From the NCBI GenBank assembly GCA_910577155.1, contig CAJTMS010000001.1:1-64000 (forward strand): DNA of 64,000 nucleotides, given 5' to 3'. A program made the translations under genes and the position numbers. The notes beneath the pieces were generated by a model. The model saw nothing but the letters and a program-made list of their open reading frames with translations. It had not been told where the DNA came from and did not search any database. Source of the stretch: an uncultured Mailhella sp. Lineage in GTDB: Bacteria > Desulfobacterota > Desulfovibrionia > Desulfovibrionales > Desulfovibrionaceae. This document shows, in pieces, positions 20,701 through 27,777 of this stretch (position 1 is the stretch's first letter; the number at the start of each line of letters is the position of its first letter).

Positions 20701-21927
20701 TTTGGCTTCACGAATTTGGACAGCAAATTTTTCTAAATCTTCCATGAAAAGGCTGTCTTCTAAAATCGGTTGGAAATGGGTTAAAAGCTGTTCCGGTTTT
20801 TTCAATTCATGCACAAGGGGGCTTGGGTTAAACGCATGCCAAATATCAAGCACTTTTTTATTTTGTCTGGTAAGGGCTAAAAACGATTGTTCAATCCGAA
20901 CTTTTTGCGGAGGAATTTCGGCAATAATTTTCAGTGCTTCCTGAAATTTCACTTGCAGGTTTTTCACAGGCATGTATTGGGAAATAAGGCCTGTTCTGAG
21001 GGTATTATATTTTTTCAGGCGCAGTTCTATTCTTTGCTGGGATTGGAGCAGGGAAGCTAAAATTTCTTGTTTTATTCTGCGCTGTTCAAGGATTTTTGTA
21101 AATAAAATTTCTGCATTTTCTGACTGTTCTTCAAAAATATTACCTGTCAAGGCTTTCATTTTGATAAATTCTTGCTGTAAATCCGCCCATTTTTTCCATT
21201 GTCCCCAGAAAGTAATAAAGGTGCGCAATTCCTCTTCATGGGCTTTAATCTTGGCTTTTTCCTGTTTTAATTCTTCGTAGGATAGGCTTGCACTTTCGAG
21301 TTTACGTTGTAAATTGTCAAATTTTTCAATGCGTTGATTTGTTTTTTCAAAAAGGGCGCTTTCTTCTTTCCATTTTGAAAAAAGATTTTGCAAAAGGGAA
21401 TTTTTCCCCTTTGTTTTATAGAGCAGCTCCATTTGACTTTGGATTTTTTGTAAGGCAATTTCCGGGGTAATAAGCCCAAGTCCATAGCTTGCCCCTAAAA
21501 TATTGGTATCCTGAAAAGCGGAAAAATTTTGCAGTTCTGCAAGATTGAAACCAAAAATAAGGCGGTAGACGTCTTGGGAAATATTGTCCGTAACATCATA
21601 AAAAATACTGTTTTCTATTTTTTTTCTGTGGCTGTCATATACTTTTAAATTGCGGTTGGAACGGGCGGAAAAATTCCGCTCCACAAGCATTTCTCCGTAT
21701 TTTTCATCATCAATAAGGAGAGAGCCTCCCTTATATTTTTTTAAAGATTGGAAAAAAAGATCACGTTTATTGGGAATACCGGTAAGCATGCTCCGGATAA
21801 ATTCCATGGAAGAACTTTTGCCGGCTTCATTATCACCGAGAAAAACCGTCATTGTTTGGGACAAATTATTAACAGTAATATTTTCTAACGGTCCAAACTC
21901 TTCTATATGAAAATTTTTAATATACAT
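17746..21927 (-). CDS. YhaN-like AAA/SMC-type ATPase
   Basis: A 1393-residue Rad50/SbcC-type ATPase. The N-terminus has Walker A (GDNEAGKSS) and the C-terminus has the ABC signature (LSQGAKEQLYLSLRLA) followed by Walker B (LPILMDDILVNFD). Long coiled-coil arms lie between. No CxxC zinc hook is visible; instead two hydrophobic helices (about 613-633 and 648-670) interrupt the coiled coil, as in Bacillus YhaN. The partner metallophosphoesterase gene lies 12 bases upstream, so the two probably form a membrane-tethered nuclease complex acting on DNA ends. Start ATG 21927 follows GGTGG. Confidence 0.85.
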   Translation of the reverse strand: MYIKNFHIEEFGPLENITVNNLSQTMTVFLGDNEAGKSSSMEFIRSMLTGIPNKRDLFFQSLKKYKGGSLLIDDEKYGEMLVERNFSARSNRNLKVYDSHRKKIENSIFYDVTDNISQDVYRLIFGFNLAELQNFSAFQDTNILGASYGLGLITPEIALQKIQSQMELLYKTKGKNSLLQNLFSKWKEESALFEKTNQRIEKFDNLQRKLESASLSYEELKQEKAKIKAHEEELRTFITFWGQWKKWADLQQEFIKMKALTGNIFEEQSENAEILFTKILEQRRIKQEILASLLQSQQRIELRLKKYNTLRTGLISQYMPVKNLQVKFQEALKIIAEIPPQKVRIEQSFLALTRQNKKVLDIWHAFNPSPLVHELKKPEQLLTHFQPILEDSLFMEDLEKFAVQIREAKTQTQNAKTALEYAKRDADKAKLKYQAVLQEKPDTNKNFNKNTLLGKDEIAFEQELQQWQNRLQETQEKENSYLDISTEKCTEFLNQAKALGFGILQESEINTDNAKDFLNKYMQLAQIVRDIHGREEEILTAVKSYEETLENLQKQKQNYQEEVKKTKQANEQDKKCIEKINAIEKATNTIIQQLEKIEQNQEEPAPEMPKWAPVPAILCVVSAVILFLLRMSSSSAEVSTFLGTLNIPYLLPVILFLSGMGQGAFLWYIKQKNTQSSQRSEPETSNEQIELLVHDLQELQTIEEKLLQNFYPEQANNLSEENKLHAALDLLHFDKELSLKIDEPNHSWLSQVIAKAKEKAALYSHYAKQFNADAPLADEQIPSSLADLQAQANELEAQIHNMLRQAQCSVKTIAHIPNFMKMIARLDLIIEDINGMSVNVRACHDIYAEFMQWAEAKIPPLFEKLSSLASDEYLPHLIDYRHTVRDEQFKHIQEIHGAIFAESLASLEESTEHYAQVEKSLSERTAALEKIYHALADFLQKNGLLFEESSADFVKNLCTEEQDIFTGTFAAVKQCLEQLYHLHTLYTEQEERKIHLNTCYDALKEFIEPLRTILMRTDFTPKKTIHDESDYIQIYQDVAAEMEEEYALFQEKEALLKEYEEAKNKYQKALREVQEVENTLQELYASANVENEHDLRALFAKTKESERYTQQAVIIEESLREEALPRFLSKSKNPMQREYRQLPNQEPLPEIFAYFDENAKTRFEKELQDLQEEDAGLDRIEKHIQTLKGQVEAESSFVYEESLSNEAGYRMKKTEVEIKDNYNKWLEFAFAKEILERAKKQYEQNSQPQIVQIASAFFNRITDNAWQGIKVNLEDRSVNVLDENGKLLPAEMLSQGAKEQLYLSLRLAHIKNRSLAKRPLPILMDDILVNFDVRRMKNTAEVLRLMVQENLGMQNNQQILYYTCHEHTAQILQEIIPDTKIYHVQNKKIYETA

Positions 21928-21939
21928 ATATCCACCAAA

Positions 21940-23292
21940 TTATTTGGGTTCTAAAATATTCACACAAATATTTTCACATGCCTGCAAAAGTGCTTTTTGG
22001 TATTTCTCAAGCTGTTCCGGATTTGGTTTATCGCTGTGCATAAAAAAGCCAAGGTCTATTTCATTTTTGATTTTAAAATCATTTTCAATGGATTTAAGCA
22101 GTTCTTCAAAAAGTGCCGGATTTTGCCGTAATTCTTCAATAACACGGAAAACTTCACCTAACAGGTCATCGCGTTTGTGGGCATTTTCATAGCTGAAACA
22201 AGGACGGATTAAACATTTAATCGTGTGGATGAAAATCCGTGTATCAAGATTTAATGCTTCGAGTTGTGTTTTGAGTGTCTGGATGAACTCTTCGTCCTGC
22301 AGTTTTTCGGATAAATCGTGCTGTCCTTCCAGAAAAAGGGTGAAAATTCTTGTGTGGCAAAGGGGATTTTTAAGAATTTTCGTGTATTCTTTTTTGAAAG
22401 TATAGAGGAAATACTCAAGACATTGTTCCGTATTTTCCAATTCTTCTCCCTGCAGAGAGGGAAGCGGAAGGGAAAAGGTATAGGATTCAAGGGGAGCGAG
22501 GGGGAAAAACTCTGCAGTAATGTCAGCGTGCTCGTCTTTTTCGTCTTTTTGAAGGGTGACAAAATATGCACCGTGACCGCCGTTTTCATTCATGCGGGCA
22601 GCCTGCATGGCTCCTGCATACACAAGCATGGGATTTTTCCGGATGACAGCGGGCTCATGGATATGCCCGAGTGCCCAGTAGTCAAGAGGATACGGATCAA
22701 AATCCTTTTCTTTGCAGAGGGCAACGACATGCTTGTCTGTATTTTTTACTTTTTCTAAGCTGTGCACGCTTGCATGCAAAACGCCGATATTGAAACAGGC
22801 TTTATTTTCATAAGAAAAGTCTTTAAGTAAATTTTTTAATTCTTTTCGCACGGTGTGGCTTATGCCGTAAATATGGCATAAGGGAGTATTTTCTTCATTT
22901 TTGTCCGTTTCGTTTTGCGGCGGAAACGGAAAGCATGACCATGTATCGGAAAAGCGAAAAACGAAATCGAAATTTTGGAAAAAACTATCGTTTTGTCCAA
23001 GGTGATCGTGGTTGCCGCAGGCATAATAAAAAGGAATGGAGAGGGTTTTAAGGCTGTTAAAAAAAATTGTTAAATGAAGCCGTGCTTTTAAGCTCAAAGG
23101 TCCATGCTCATGGATATCACCGGAAAAAACAATAAATTGCGGTGACTTTTGTCGGCAAAGTTCCAGAAGATTTTTTAATGCCTCATAGGGAGCTTCATGC
23201 AAACGCATTGCCATTTCATCATTTTCTTCTTTTACAGGAGGAAAATTATCCAAATGCAAATCAGAAACATGAATAAAGGATATTTGCTGCAT
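21940..23292 (-). CDS. YhaO/SbcD-like DNA repair exonuclease
   Basis: A 450-residue metallophosphoesterase of the Mre11/SbcD type. All metal-binding motifs are present in order: HVSDLHLDN, FSGDIHEHG, ACGNHDHLG, GVLHASVHS and ALGHIHEPA. The C-terminal third is helical and likely binds the ATPase coiled coil. It is transcribed just ahead of the YhaN-like ATPase gene (12-base gap) and eight bases after the TPR gene, forming a three-gene operon. ATG at 23292 follows GAGG. Confidence 0.88.
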   Translation of the reverse strand: MQQISFIHVSDLHLDNFPPVKEENDEMAMRLHEAPYEALKNLLELCRQKSPQFIVFSGDIHEHGPLSLKARLHLTIFFNSLKTLSIPFYYACGNHDHLGQNDSFFQNFDFVFRFSDTWSCFPFPPQNETDKNEENTPLCHIYGISHTVRKELKNLLKDFSYENKACFNIGVLHASVHSLEKVKNTDKHVVALCKEKDFDPYPLDYWALGHIHEPAVIRKNPMLVYAGAMQAARMNENGGHGAYFVTLQKDEKDEHADITAEFFPLAPLESYTFSLPLPSLQGEELENTEQCLEYFLYTFKKEYTKILKNPLCHTRIFTLFLEGQHDLSEKLQDEEFIQTLKTQLEALNLDTRIFIHTIKCLIRPCFSYENAHKRDDLLGEVFRVIEELRQNPALFEELLKSIENDFKIKNEIDLGFFMHSDKPNPEQLEKYQKALLQACENICVNILEPK

Positions 23293-23300
23293 AATTCCTC

Positions 23301-23891
23301 TTATTTTGGTTGCATTTTATTAACTTCAATAAAGCGTTTTGCCACGTCCTGATTATTGGGTTCAGCCTCGGTAGCTTTTTTGAAAAAGGATTTTGCACGG
23401 GTAATATAATTGTTTTGTAAATAGAGTTCGCCAAGGTAGGCAAAAATTTTATGCTCGTCCCGATAGAATTTCATTGCTTTTTCCACTTCCGCATCTGCTT
23501 GTTCAAGGAAATTGCGGCTCAAAAAGTCTTTTACGGCAATAAGATGAGCATCGAGATTTTTTTTGCGTTTGAGTGCGTCTTCGTAGTTTTCTTCTTCGAC
23601 ATGTTCTTTGGTTAAATGCTCATAGGCTTTCATGCAGGCAACAAGGAGCTTTTTTTCTTCTCCTGCAACATAATTGAAGGATATGCCGAGATCATCTTTT
23701 ATTTGCTTAAATGAGTTGTATTCTGTTGCCGTATCGCGGATAAGGCTTTTGATATCTGTAGGAATAGCGGCATTTCCTTGGGTAAGGGCATGCAGGGCAT
23801 AGATAAAGCGTTTTAAAGAATTTGTAATATCTCCTTTTAAAACATTGGCTTTTGCAGCTGCGATTTGTGTTCGAATTTGATTTATATCCAT
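23301..23891 (-). CDS. TPR-type protein of unknown function
   Basis: A 196-residue, wholly helical protein. The C-terminal part (about 130-190) reads as two TPR-like repeats (KIFAYLGELYLQNNYITRAK; FFKKATEAEPNN). The rest is charged helix without known catalytic motifs. No signal peptide is present, so it is likely cytosolic. It is the first gene of the YhaO-YhaN operon, with GAGAGG before its ATG, and may be a scaffold or regulator for the nuclease; that role is inference. Confidence 0.75.
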   Translation of the reverse strand: MDINQIRTQIAAAKANVLKGDITNSLKRFIYALHALTQGNAAIPTDIKSLIRDTATEYNSFKQIKDDLGISFNYVAGEEKKLLVACMKAYEHLTKEHVEEENYEDALKRKKNLDAHLIAVKDFLSRNFLEQADAEVEKAMKFYRDEHKIFAYLGELYLQNNYITRAKSFFKKATEAEPNNQDVAKRFIEVNKMQPK

Positions 23892-24025
23892 GATAATTCC
23901 TCTCAGTTATATTGAGCGTATTTTGTCACATCTTTACTGCTTAAGCAAGGCTTTTTCTTTTAACAAACTCAATTTATTATAGAATAGTTTTTTTATGCGT
24001 TTAGCTTGCAATAAAAAACGACTTA

Positions 24026-24041
24026 TGGCATAAGAAATGCA
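24026..24041 (+). promoter_or_regulatory. Candidate sigma-54 (-24/-12) promoter ahead of rpoN
   Basis: TGGCATAAGAAATGCA has GG and GC dinucleotides 10 bases apart, the exact -24/-12 spacing. Initiation would fall near 24051, about 23 bases before the rpoN start. Confidence 0.5.
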
Positions 24042-24073
24042 TAAATAACTGTTTAATCTCGGAGAGAGGAACT

Positions 24074-25522
24074 ATGGCTTTAGAGCTGAGGCAACAACTA
24101 AAGCAAACACAGCAGCTTTTGATGTCACCGCAATTGCAGCAGGCAATTAAATTGCTGCAAATGTCCAGACTTGAGCTTGTCGAACATATACAGCAGGAAC
24201 TTTTGGAAAATCCTTTTTTGGAGGAAGCTCCGAATTCCCCTGATCTCTCCGAGGGTGAAGAAAATTTTGCGGAATTAAATAATGAAAGCCGTCCCGCGCA
24301 GCAAGATGAGGACGAAGGATATTCCTATGAGGAGGTTTCCAAAAACGGTGACTGGGAAGACTATTTAGGGGAACTTTCTTCTGCTCCGAGAACCTCGTCC
24401 CTGCACGAATACGAATCCATTGAAGACAATAATTTTCTGGAAACCCGCTATGCCGAAAAAAGCTCCTTGGATGCCCATTTAATGTGGCAGCTGCGGCTTT
24501 CTGATTTGAATGAAAAAGAAATTGAAATTTGTGAAAATATTATTGGAAATTTAGACAGCTGCGGATATTTGCGGGCAGAGACTGCTGAAATTGCAGAAAG
24601 TTCCAAAAGCACGGAACAGGAAGTGGAAGGGCTGCTTTATAAAGTGCAGCGGCTTGACCCTGTCGGGGTTGCCGCGAGGTCGCCGCAGGAATGTTTGCTG
24701 GTGCAAATTGAAGTACTCAAATATGACCGTGATCCTATTTTGGTTGATCTGATAAAATATCATCTGACAGATCTCGAAACACACAGGTATAAACCTCTTT
24801 TGCGGAAATTCCATTTGGATATGGATACACTCAAGGAATACCTTGATATTATTCAATCCCTTGATCCCATGCCCGGAGCAAGCTTTGGAGAAAGTGAACC
24901 TTTGTACGTCAGCCCCGACGTCTATGTTTTTCCCAGTGACGGGGATTTTGTTATTGTTTTGAATGATGAGGATATCCCTAATTTACGCTTGAATGATTTT
25001 TTGGATAAAAGCAATGTTTCTGCGGACGTCAAGGAATTTACAAATAAAAAAATAGCATCCGCCTCATGGCTGATTAAAAGTTTGGAACAAAGAAAACGCA
25101 CCCTCTATAAGGTCATGGAAAGCATAGTAAAATTCCAGCGTCCTTTTTTTGAAGAGGGAGTGGATAAGCTGAAGCCCCTTATTTTAAAGGATATTGCAGA
25201 AGATATTGATATGCATGAATCTTCTGTCAGCCGTATTACAACCAATAAATATGTTTCCACGCCGCATGGTGTTTTTGAATTAAAATTTTTCTTCAACAGT
25301 GCATTAAATTCCGATGACGGCGATTCTGTCGGTTCAGAAAGTGTAAAATCTCTTATTAAAAAAATGGTTGGCAAGGAAGATCCGAAAAATCCCCTTGCTG
25401 ATGAAAAACTTTGTGAACTGCTCAAACAGGAAATTGGCGTTGATATTGCCCGCAGAACTGTTGCAAAATATAGAACAGCACTGAATATTCCGTCCTCTTC
25501 AAAACGAAAACAGCGTTTTTAA
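24074..25522 (+). CDS. rpoN: RNA polymerase sigma-54 factor
   Basis: A 482-residue sigma factor for -24/-12 promoters that need an AAA+ activator. Region I is glutamine/leucine-rich (LKQTQQLLMSPQLQQAIKLL), region II is short and acidic, and region III holds the core-binding and helix-turn-helix parts. The C-terminal RpoN box ARRTVAKYR spans residues 459-467. ATG at 24074 follows GAGAGGAA. The usual rpoN neighbours (lptB upstream, hpf or ptsN downstream) are absent here. A -24/-12 element upstream suggests autoregulation. Confidence 0.97.
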   Translation: MALELRQQLKQTQQLLMSPQLQQAIKLLQMSRLELVEHIQQELLENPFLEEAPNSPDLSEGEENFAELNNESRPAQQDEDEGYSYEEVSKNGDWEDYLGELSSAPRTSSLHEYESIEDNNFLETRYAEKSSLDAHLMWQLRLSDLNEKEIEICENIIGNLDSCGYLRAETAEIAESSKSTEQEVEGLLYKVQRLDPVGVAARSPQECLLVQIEVLKYDRDPILVDLIKYHLTDLETHRYKPLLRKFHLDMDTLKEYLDIIQSLDPMPGASFGESEPLYVSPDVYVFPSDGDFVIVLNDEDIPNLRLNDFLDKSNVSADVKEFTNKKIASASWLIKSLEQRKRTLYKVMESIVKFQRPFFEEGVDKLKPLILKDIAEDIDMHESSVSRITTNKYVSTPHGVFELKFFFNSALNSDDGDSVGSESVKSLIKKMVGKEDPKNPLADEKLCELLKQEIGVDIARRTVAKYRTALNIPSSSKRKQRF

Positions 25523-25540
25523 TTATTTTTTGATAATTGA

Positions 25541-25573
25541 AAAGGCGGCAGCGCGGTTCTGCTGCCTTTTTTT
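25541..25573 (+). terminator. Terminator of rpoN
   Basis: AAAGGCGGCAG pairs with CTGCTGCCTTT, followed by a run of seven T. Confidence 0.85.
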
Positions 25574-25621
25574 CTTATAACCTGCATGCTTAGCGGAAAA
25601 GTTCGGAGGGAAATAAGTATG

Positions 25622-25639
25622 ATTTACAATATTGTAAAT
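25622..25639. promoter_or_regulatory. Perfect 18-bp palindrome, candidate operator
   Basis: ATTTACAATATTGTAAAT is perfectly self-complementary. It lies about 95 bases before the -35 box of the symporter gene. A partial copy (CACAAAATTGTAAAA) occurs near 25772-25786, just after the -10. Both could bind one dimeric repressor. Confidence 0.45.
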
Positions 25640-25735
25640 TTTTTTCTGAAATTCGCTTTGCAGCGGGAGCGTACTGTATCCGTTCTTTTAACCTTCATGA
25701 TATCAAGAATATTTTTACACAGATAAAGATAAGAC

Positions 25736-25764
25736 TTGCGTATTTTTAAAGAATAAGGTAGTAT
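25736..25764 (+). promoter_or_regulatory. Promoter of the alanine/glycine symporter gene
   Basis: TTGCGT (25736-25741), 17 bases, TAGTAT (25759-25764). The rest of the gap from the rpoN terminator holds only the palindrome noted above. Confidence 0.5.
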
Positions 25765-25832
25765 TCAAATTTCACAAAATTGTAAAAATCGGCTGTGTTT
25801 TTTGGATAAACAATTAATGGGAGAGGTTTCAG

Positions 25833-27206
25833 ATGAACCAACTTTTGGATCAACTTAATGCACTGGTTTCAAGTATTAACGATGTCCTTTGGGGACCTTT
25901 TTGCTTGATTCCTATTTTAGTTGGTGCTGGCATTTACTTTACACTAAAACTCAGATTTGTCCAAATCAAGCGCTTTATGAAGGCAATGCGCTTTGGTTTC
26001 GGTGATATGTCCCTGCAGGGTGAAAAGGCCGGCAAGGACGGTATGAGTTCTTTCCAATCCCTGACAACTGCTGTGGCGGCACAGGTTGGTACGGGAAATA
26101 TGGCAGGTGCGGCAACAGCTATTGCATGCGGTGGTCCAGGGGCGATTTTCTGGATGTGGGTGGCTGCATTTTTTGGTATGGCAACGATTTTTGTGGAAGC
26201 GGTGCTTGCACAAATTTATAAAACCAAAGACGACAGAGGTCATACCGTAGGCGGACCTGCCTACTATATCTCCAAAGGGCTCGGCAGTAAAGCTCTTGCA
26301 GGATTTTTTGCGGTAACCATTATTTTAGCCCTTGGTTTTATCGGGAATATGGTGCAGGCAAACTCCATTGCCGATTCTTTTTATACTGCTTTTGGTGTTC
26401 CTCCTCTTGCCATTGGTTTGTTTGTGGCAGCTTTTGTCGGCTTTATTTTCCTTGGCGGTGTTTCCCGTTTGGCCTATACCACGGAAAAAATGGTTCCGCT
26501 TATGGCGCTTCTCTATGTTATCGGCGCTTTGGTTGTGATGATTATCCATATTGATCAGCTTATTCCTGCTTTCAAGATGATTTTTGTGGGTGCGTTTGAT
26601 CCCATGGCGGCAACAGGCGGGGTTATCGGCGCAAGTATCAAAGAAGCAATGCGTTATGGCGTAGCCCGCGGTCTTTTCTCCAACGAAGCCGGTATGGGTT
26701 CTACCCCCCATGCCCATGCCATTGCAAAGGTTAAATATCCTGCACAGCAAGGTTTGGTCGCTATTGTGGGTGTGTTCTTTGATACCTTTATTGTTTTGAA
26801 TATGACAGCGTTTGTTATCCTGATGACCGGCGCCCTTGGTACTGATCCGGGAGCTGTTCCGCAGGGTATTGCCTTGACACAAAAGGCATTTACCATCGGT
26901 CTCGGACCTCTTGGCAGTTCCTTTGTTGCTGTTTGCCTGTTCTTCTTTGCCGGTTCCACGATTTTGAGCTGGGCTTTTTTTGGCGAACAAAATATTAAGT
27001 ACCTTTTTGGCTCAAAGGCTGTCCGTCCCTATAAGATGATTATTATTGTTTTCCTTATTATGGGCTCCGTGCTCAAGGTTGACCTTGTTTGGAACTTGGC
27101 AGACTTTTTCAATGGTATTATGGTTCTTCCCAACATTATCGCCTTGTTTGCCCTCGGCAAGTTTGTAAGTATGGCTCTTGAGGAATTTAACCGTGATGTA
27201 AAGTAA
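25833..27206 (+). CDS. Sodium:alanine/glycine symporter (AGCS family)
   Basis: A 457-residue inner-membrane transporter with about 11 hydrophobic helices that imports alanine or glycine with Na+. Family signatures are clear: AVAAQVGTGNMAGAATAI near residue 80-100, GGPAYYISKGLG, and ARGLFSNEAGMGSTPHAHA near 285-300. Full length. GGGAGAGG precedes the ATG. Monocistronic with its own promoter and terminator. Specificity between alanine and glycine cannot be decided. Confidence 0.94.
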   Translation: MNQLLDQLNALVSSINDVLWGPFCLIPILVGAGIYFTLKLRFVQIKRFMKAMRFGFGDMSLQGEKAGKDGMSSFQSLTTAVAAQVGTGNMAGAATAIACGGPGAIFWMWVAAFFGMATIFVEAVLAQIYKTKDDRGHTVGGPAYYISKGLGSKALAGFFAVTIILALGFIGNMVQANSIADSFYTAFGVPPLAIGLFVAAFVGFIFLGGVSRLAYTTEKMVPLMALLYVIGALVVMIIHIDQLIPAFKMIFVGAFDPMAATGGVIGASIKEAMRYGVARGLFSNEAGMGSTPHAHAIAKVKYPAQQGLVAIVGVFFDTFIVLNMTAFVILMTGALGTDPGAVPQGIALTQKAFTIGLGPLGSSFVAVCLFFFAGSTILSWAFFGEQNIKYLFGSKAVRPYKMIIIVFLIMGSVLKVDLVWNLADFFNGIMVLPNIIALFALGKFVSMALEEFNRDVK

Positions 27207-27244
27207 ACAGACGGCAGCATACGTTGATTTCAGAGTTGAAGAGG

Positions 27245-27279
27245 AAAAAGGCAGTCGGCTTAAAACCGACTGCCTTTTT
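27245..27279 (+). terminator. Terminator of the symporter gene
   Basis: A perfect 14-bp stem (AAAAAGGCAGTCGG / CCGACTGCCTTTTT) with a seven-base loop, 38 bases after the stop. Confidence 0.9.
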
Positions 27280-27403
27280 CTGTCTAATTTTTATACAGAC
27301 GGGGAAAAGATGTGTAAAATTTTTGTGGCAAAGGTGTTGGTGCAAAAAGAAAACTCAAAACTATCTTGCTGATTTTATAGATATTTTTTTTATAAAAATG
27401 TTT

Positions 27404-27419
27404 TGGCACAGGATTTGCT
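27404..27419 (+). promoter_or_regulatory. Near-consensus sigma-54 promoter
   Basis: TGGCACAGGATTTGCT matches the -24 (TGGCAC) and -12 (TTGC) elements with exact spacing. Initiation is expected near 27430. No gene starts until 27778, but a hairpin-rich segment ending in a terminator follows at once. Confidence 0.65.
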
Positions 27420-27429
27420 TTAGGATACA

Positions 27430-27583
27430 TATCATATCAAAGTGCTGATTTGATATGTTTGTATAGCTAAAGAGCAAGGGGAGCAACGGAACCCCTTTAA
27501 AAACACCGTCTATATAAACTCTCCTTTGGTAAACTGCCTCCTTTTTGCCCCTTATTCTTCTCAGGATAAGGGTTTTTTATTTT
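27430..27583 (+). ncRNA. Candidate sigma-54-dependent small RNA
   Basis: A transcript of about 150 bases is predicted between the -24/-12 promoter and a terminator. It opens with a nine-bp hairpin (CATATCAAA / TTTGATATG, 27433-27457). A second stem follows (AAGGGG / CCCCTT, 27476-27497). A mostly unpaired stretch (27498-27547) carries CTCTCCTTT and CCTCCTTTTT, both complementary to Shine-Dalgarno sequences. It ends in a CCCTTAT/ATAAGGG stem (27549-27572) with a T run. No convincing open frame lies inside. This layout resembles sigma-54-controlled riboregulators such as Qrr, with no sequence similarity that I recognise. Confidence 0.5.
27549..27583 (+). terminator. Terminator of the candidate small RNA
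   Basis: CCCTTAT (27549-27555) pairs with ATAAGGG (27566-27572), followed by TTTTTTATTTT. It is too far from the symporter gene, which has its own terminator, to serve it. Confidence 0.75.
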
Positions 27584-27721
27584 GGCACGGCTGCTTTTTT
27601 AAATCATGAAAATCTTGATTTTGTCAGCGGCAAGAAAAAATAATGATCTCGGACGAAAAAATATGCGCTGTAAAAATATGATAATTACTTGAAAAAGGGG
27701 TATTTTTTGTGTTTTTTCCAC

Positions 27722-27749
27722 TTGCCAAATATTGAAAAACTGATATGAA
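27722..27749 (+). promoter_or_regulatory. Possible promoter of uvrA
   Basis: TTGCCA (27722-27727), 16 bases, TATGAA (27744-27749), about 30 bases before the start codon. An inverted repeat AAATCA/TGATTT (27601-27621) lies further upstream, of unknown meaning. Confidence 0.35.
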
Positions 27750-27777
27750 TACACGCAAGTACAGTGAGGGAAGTCTT

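Noticed and set aside
27224..27448. 74-codon frame between the symporter and uvrA
   Set aside because: It runs through the symporter terminator and the sigma-54 promoter and has no ribosome site or recognisable features.
27583..27594. Second sigma-54-like sequence (TGGCACGGCTGC) just after the small RNA terminator
   Set aside because: The GC falls three bases too close to the GG for a -24/-12 promoter.
27601..27621. AAATCA/TGATTT inverted repeat upstream of uvrA as a LexA box
   Set aside because: It does not match a LexA consensus I can name, and the arms are simple A/T-rich sequence.
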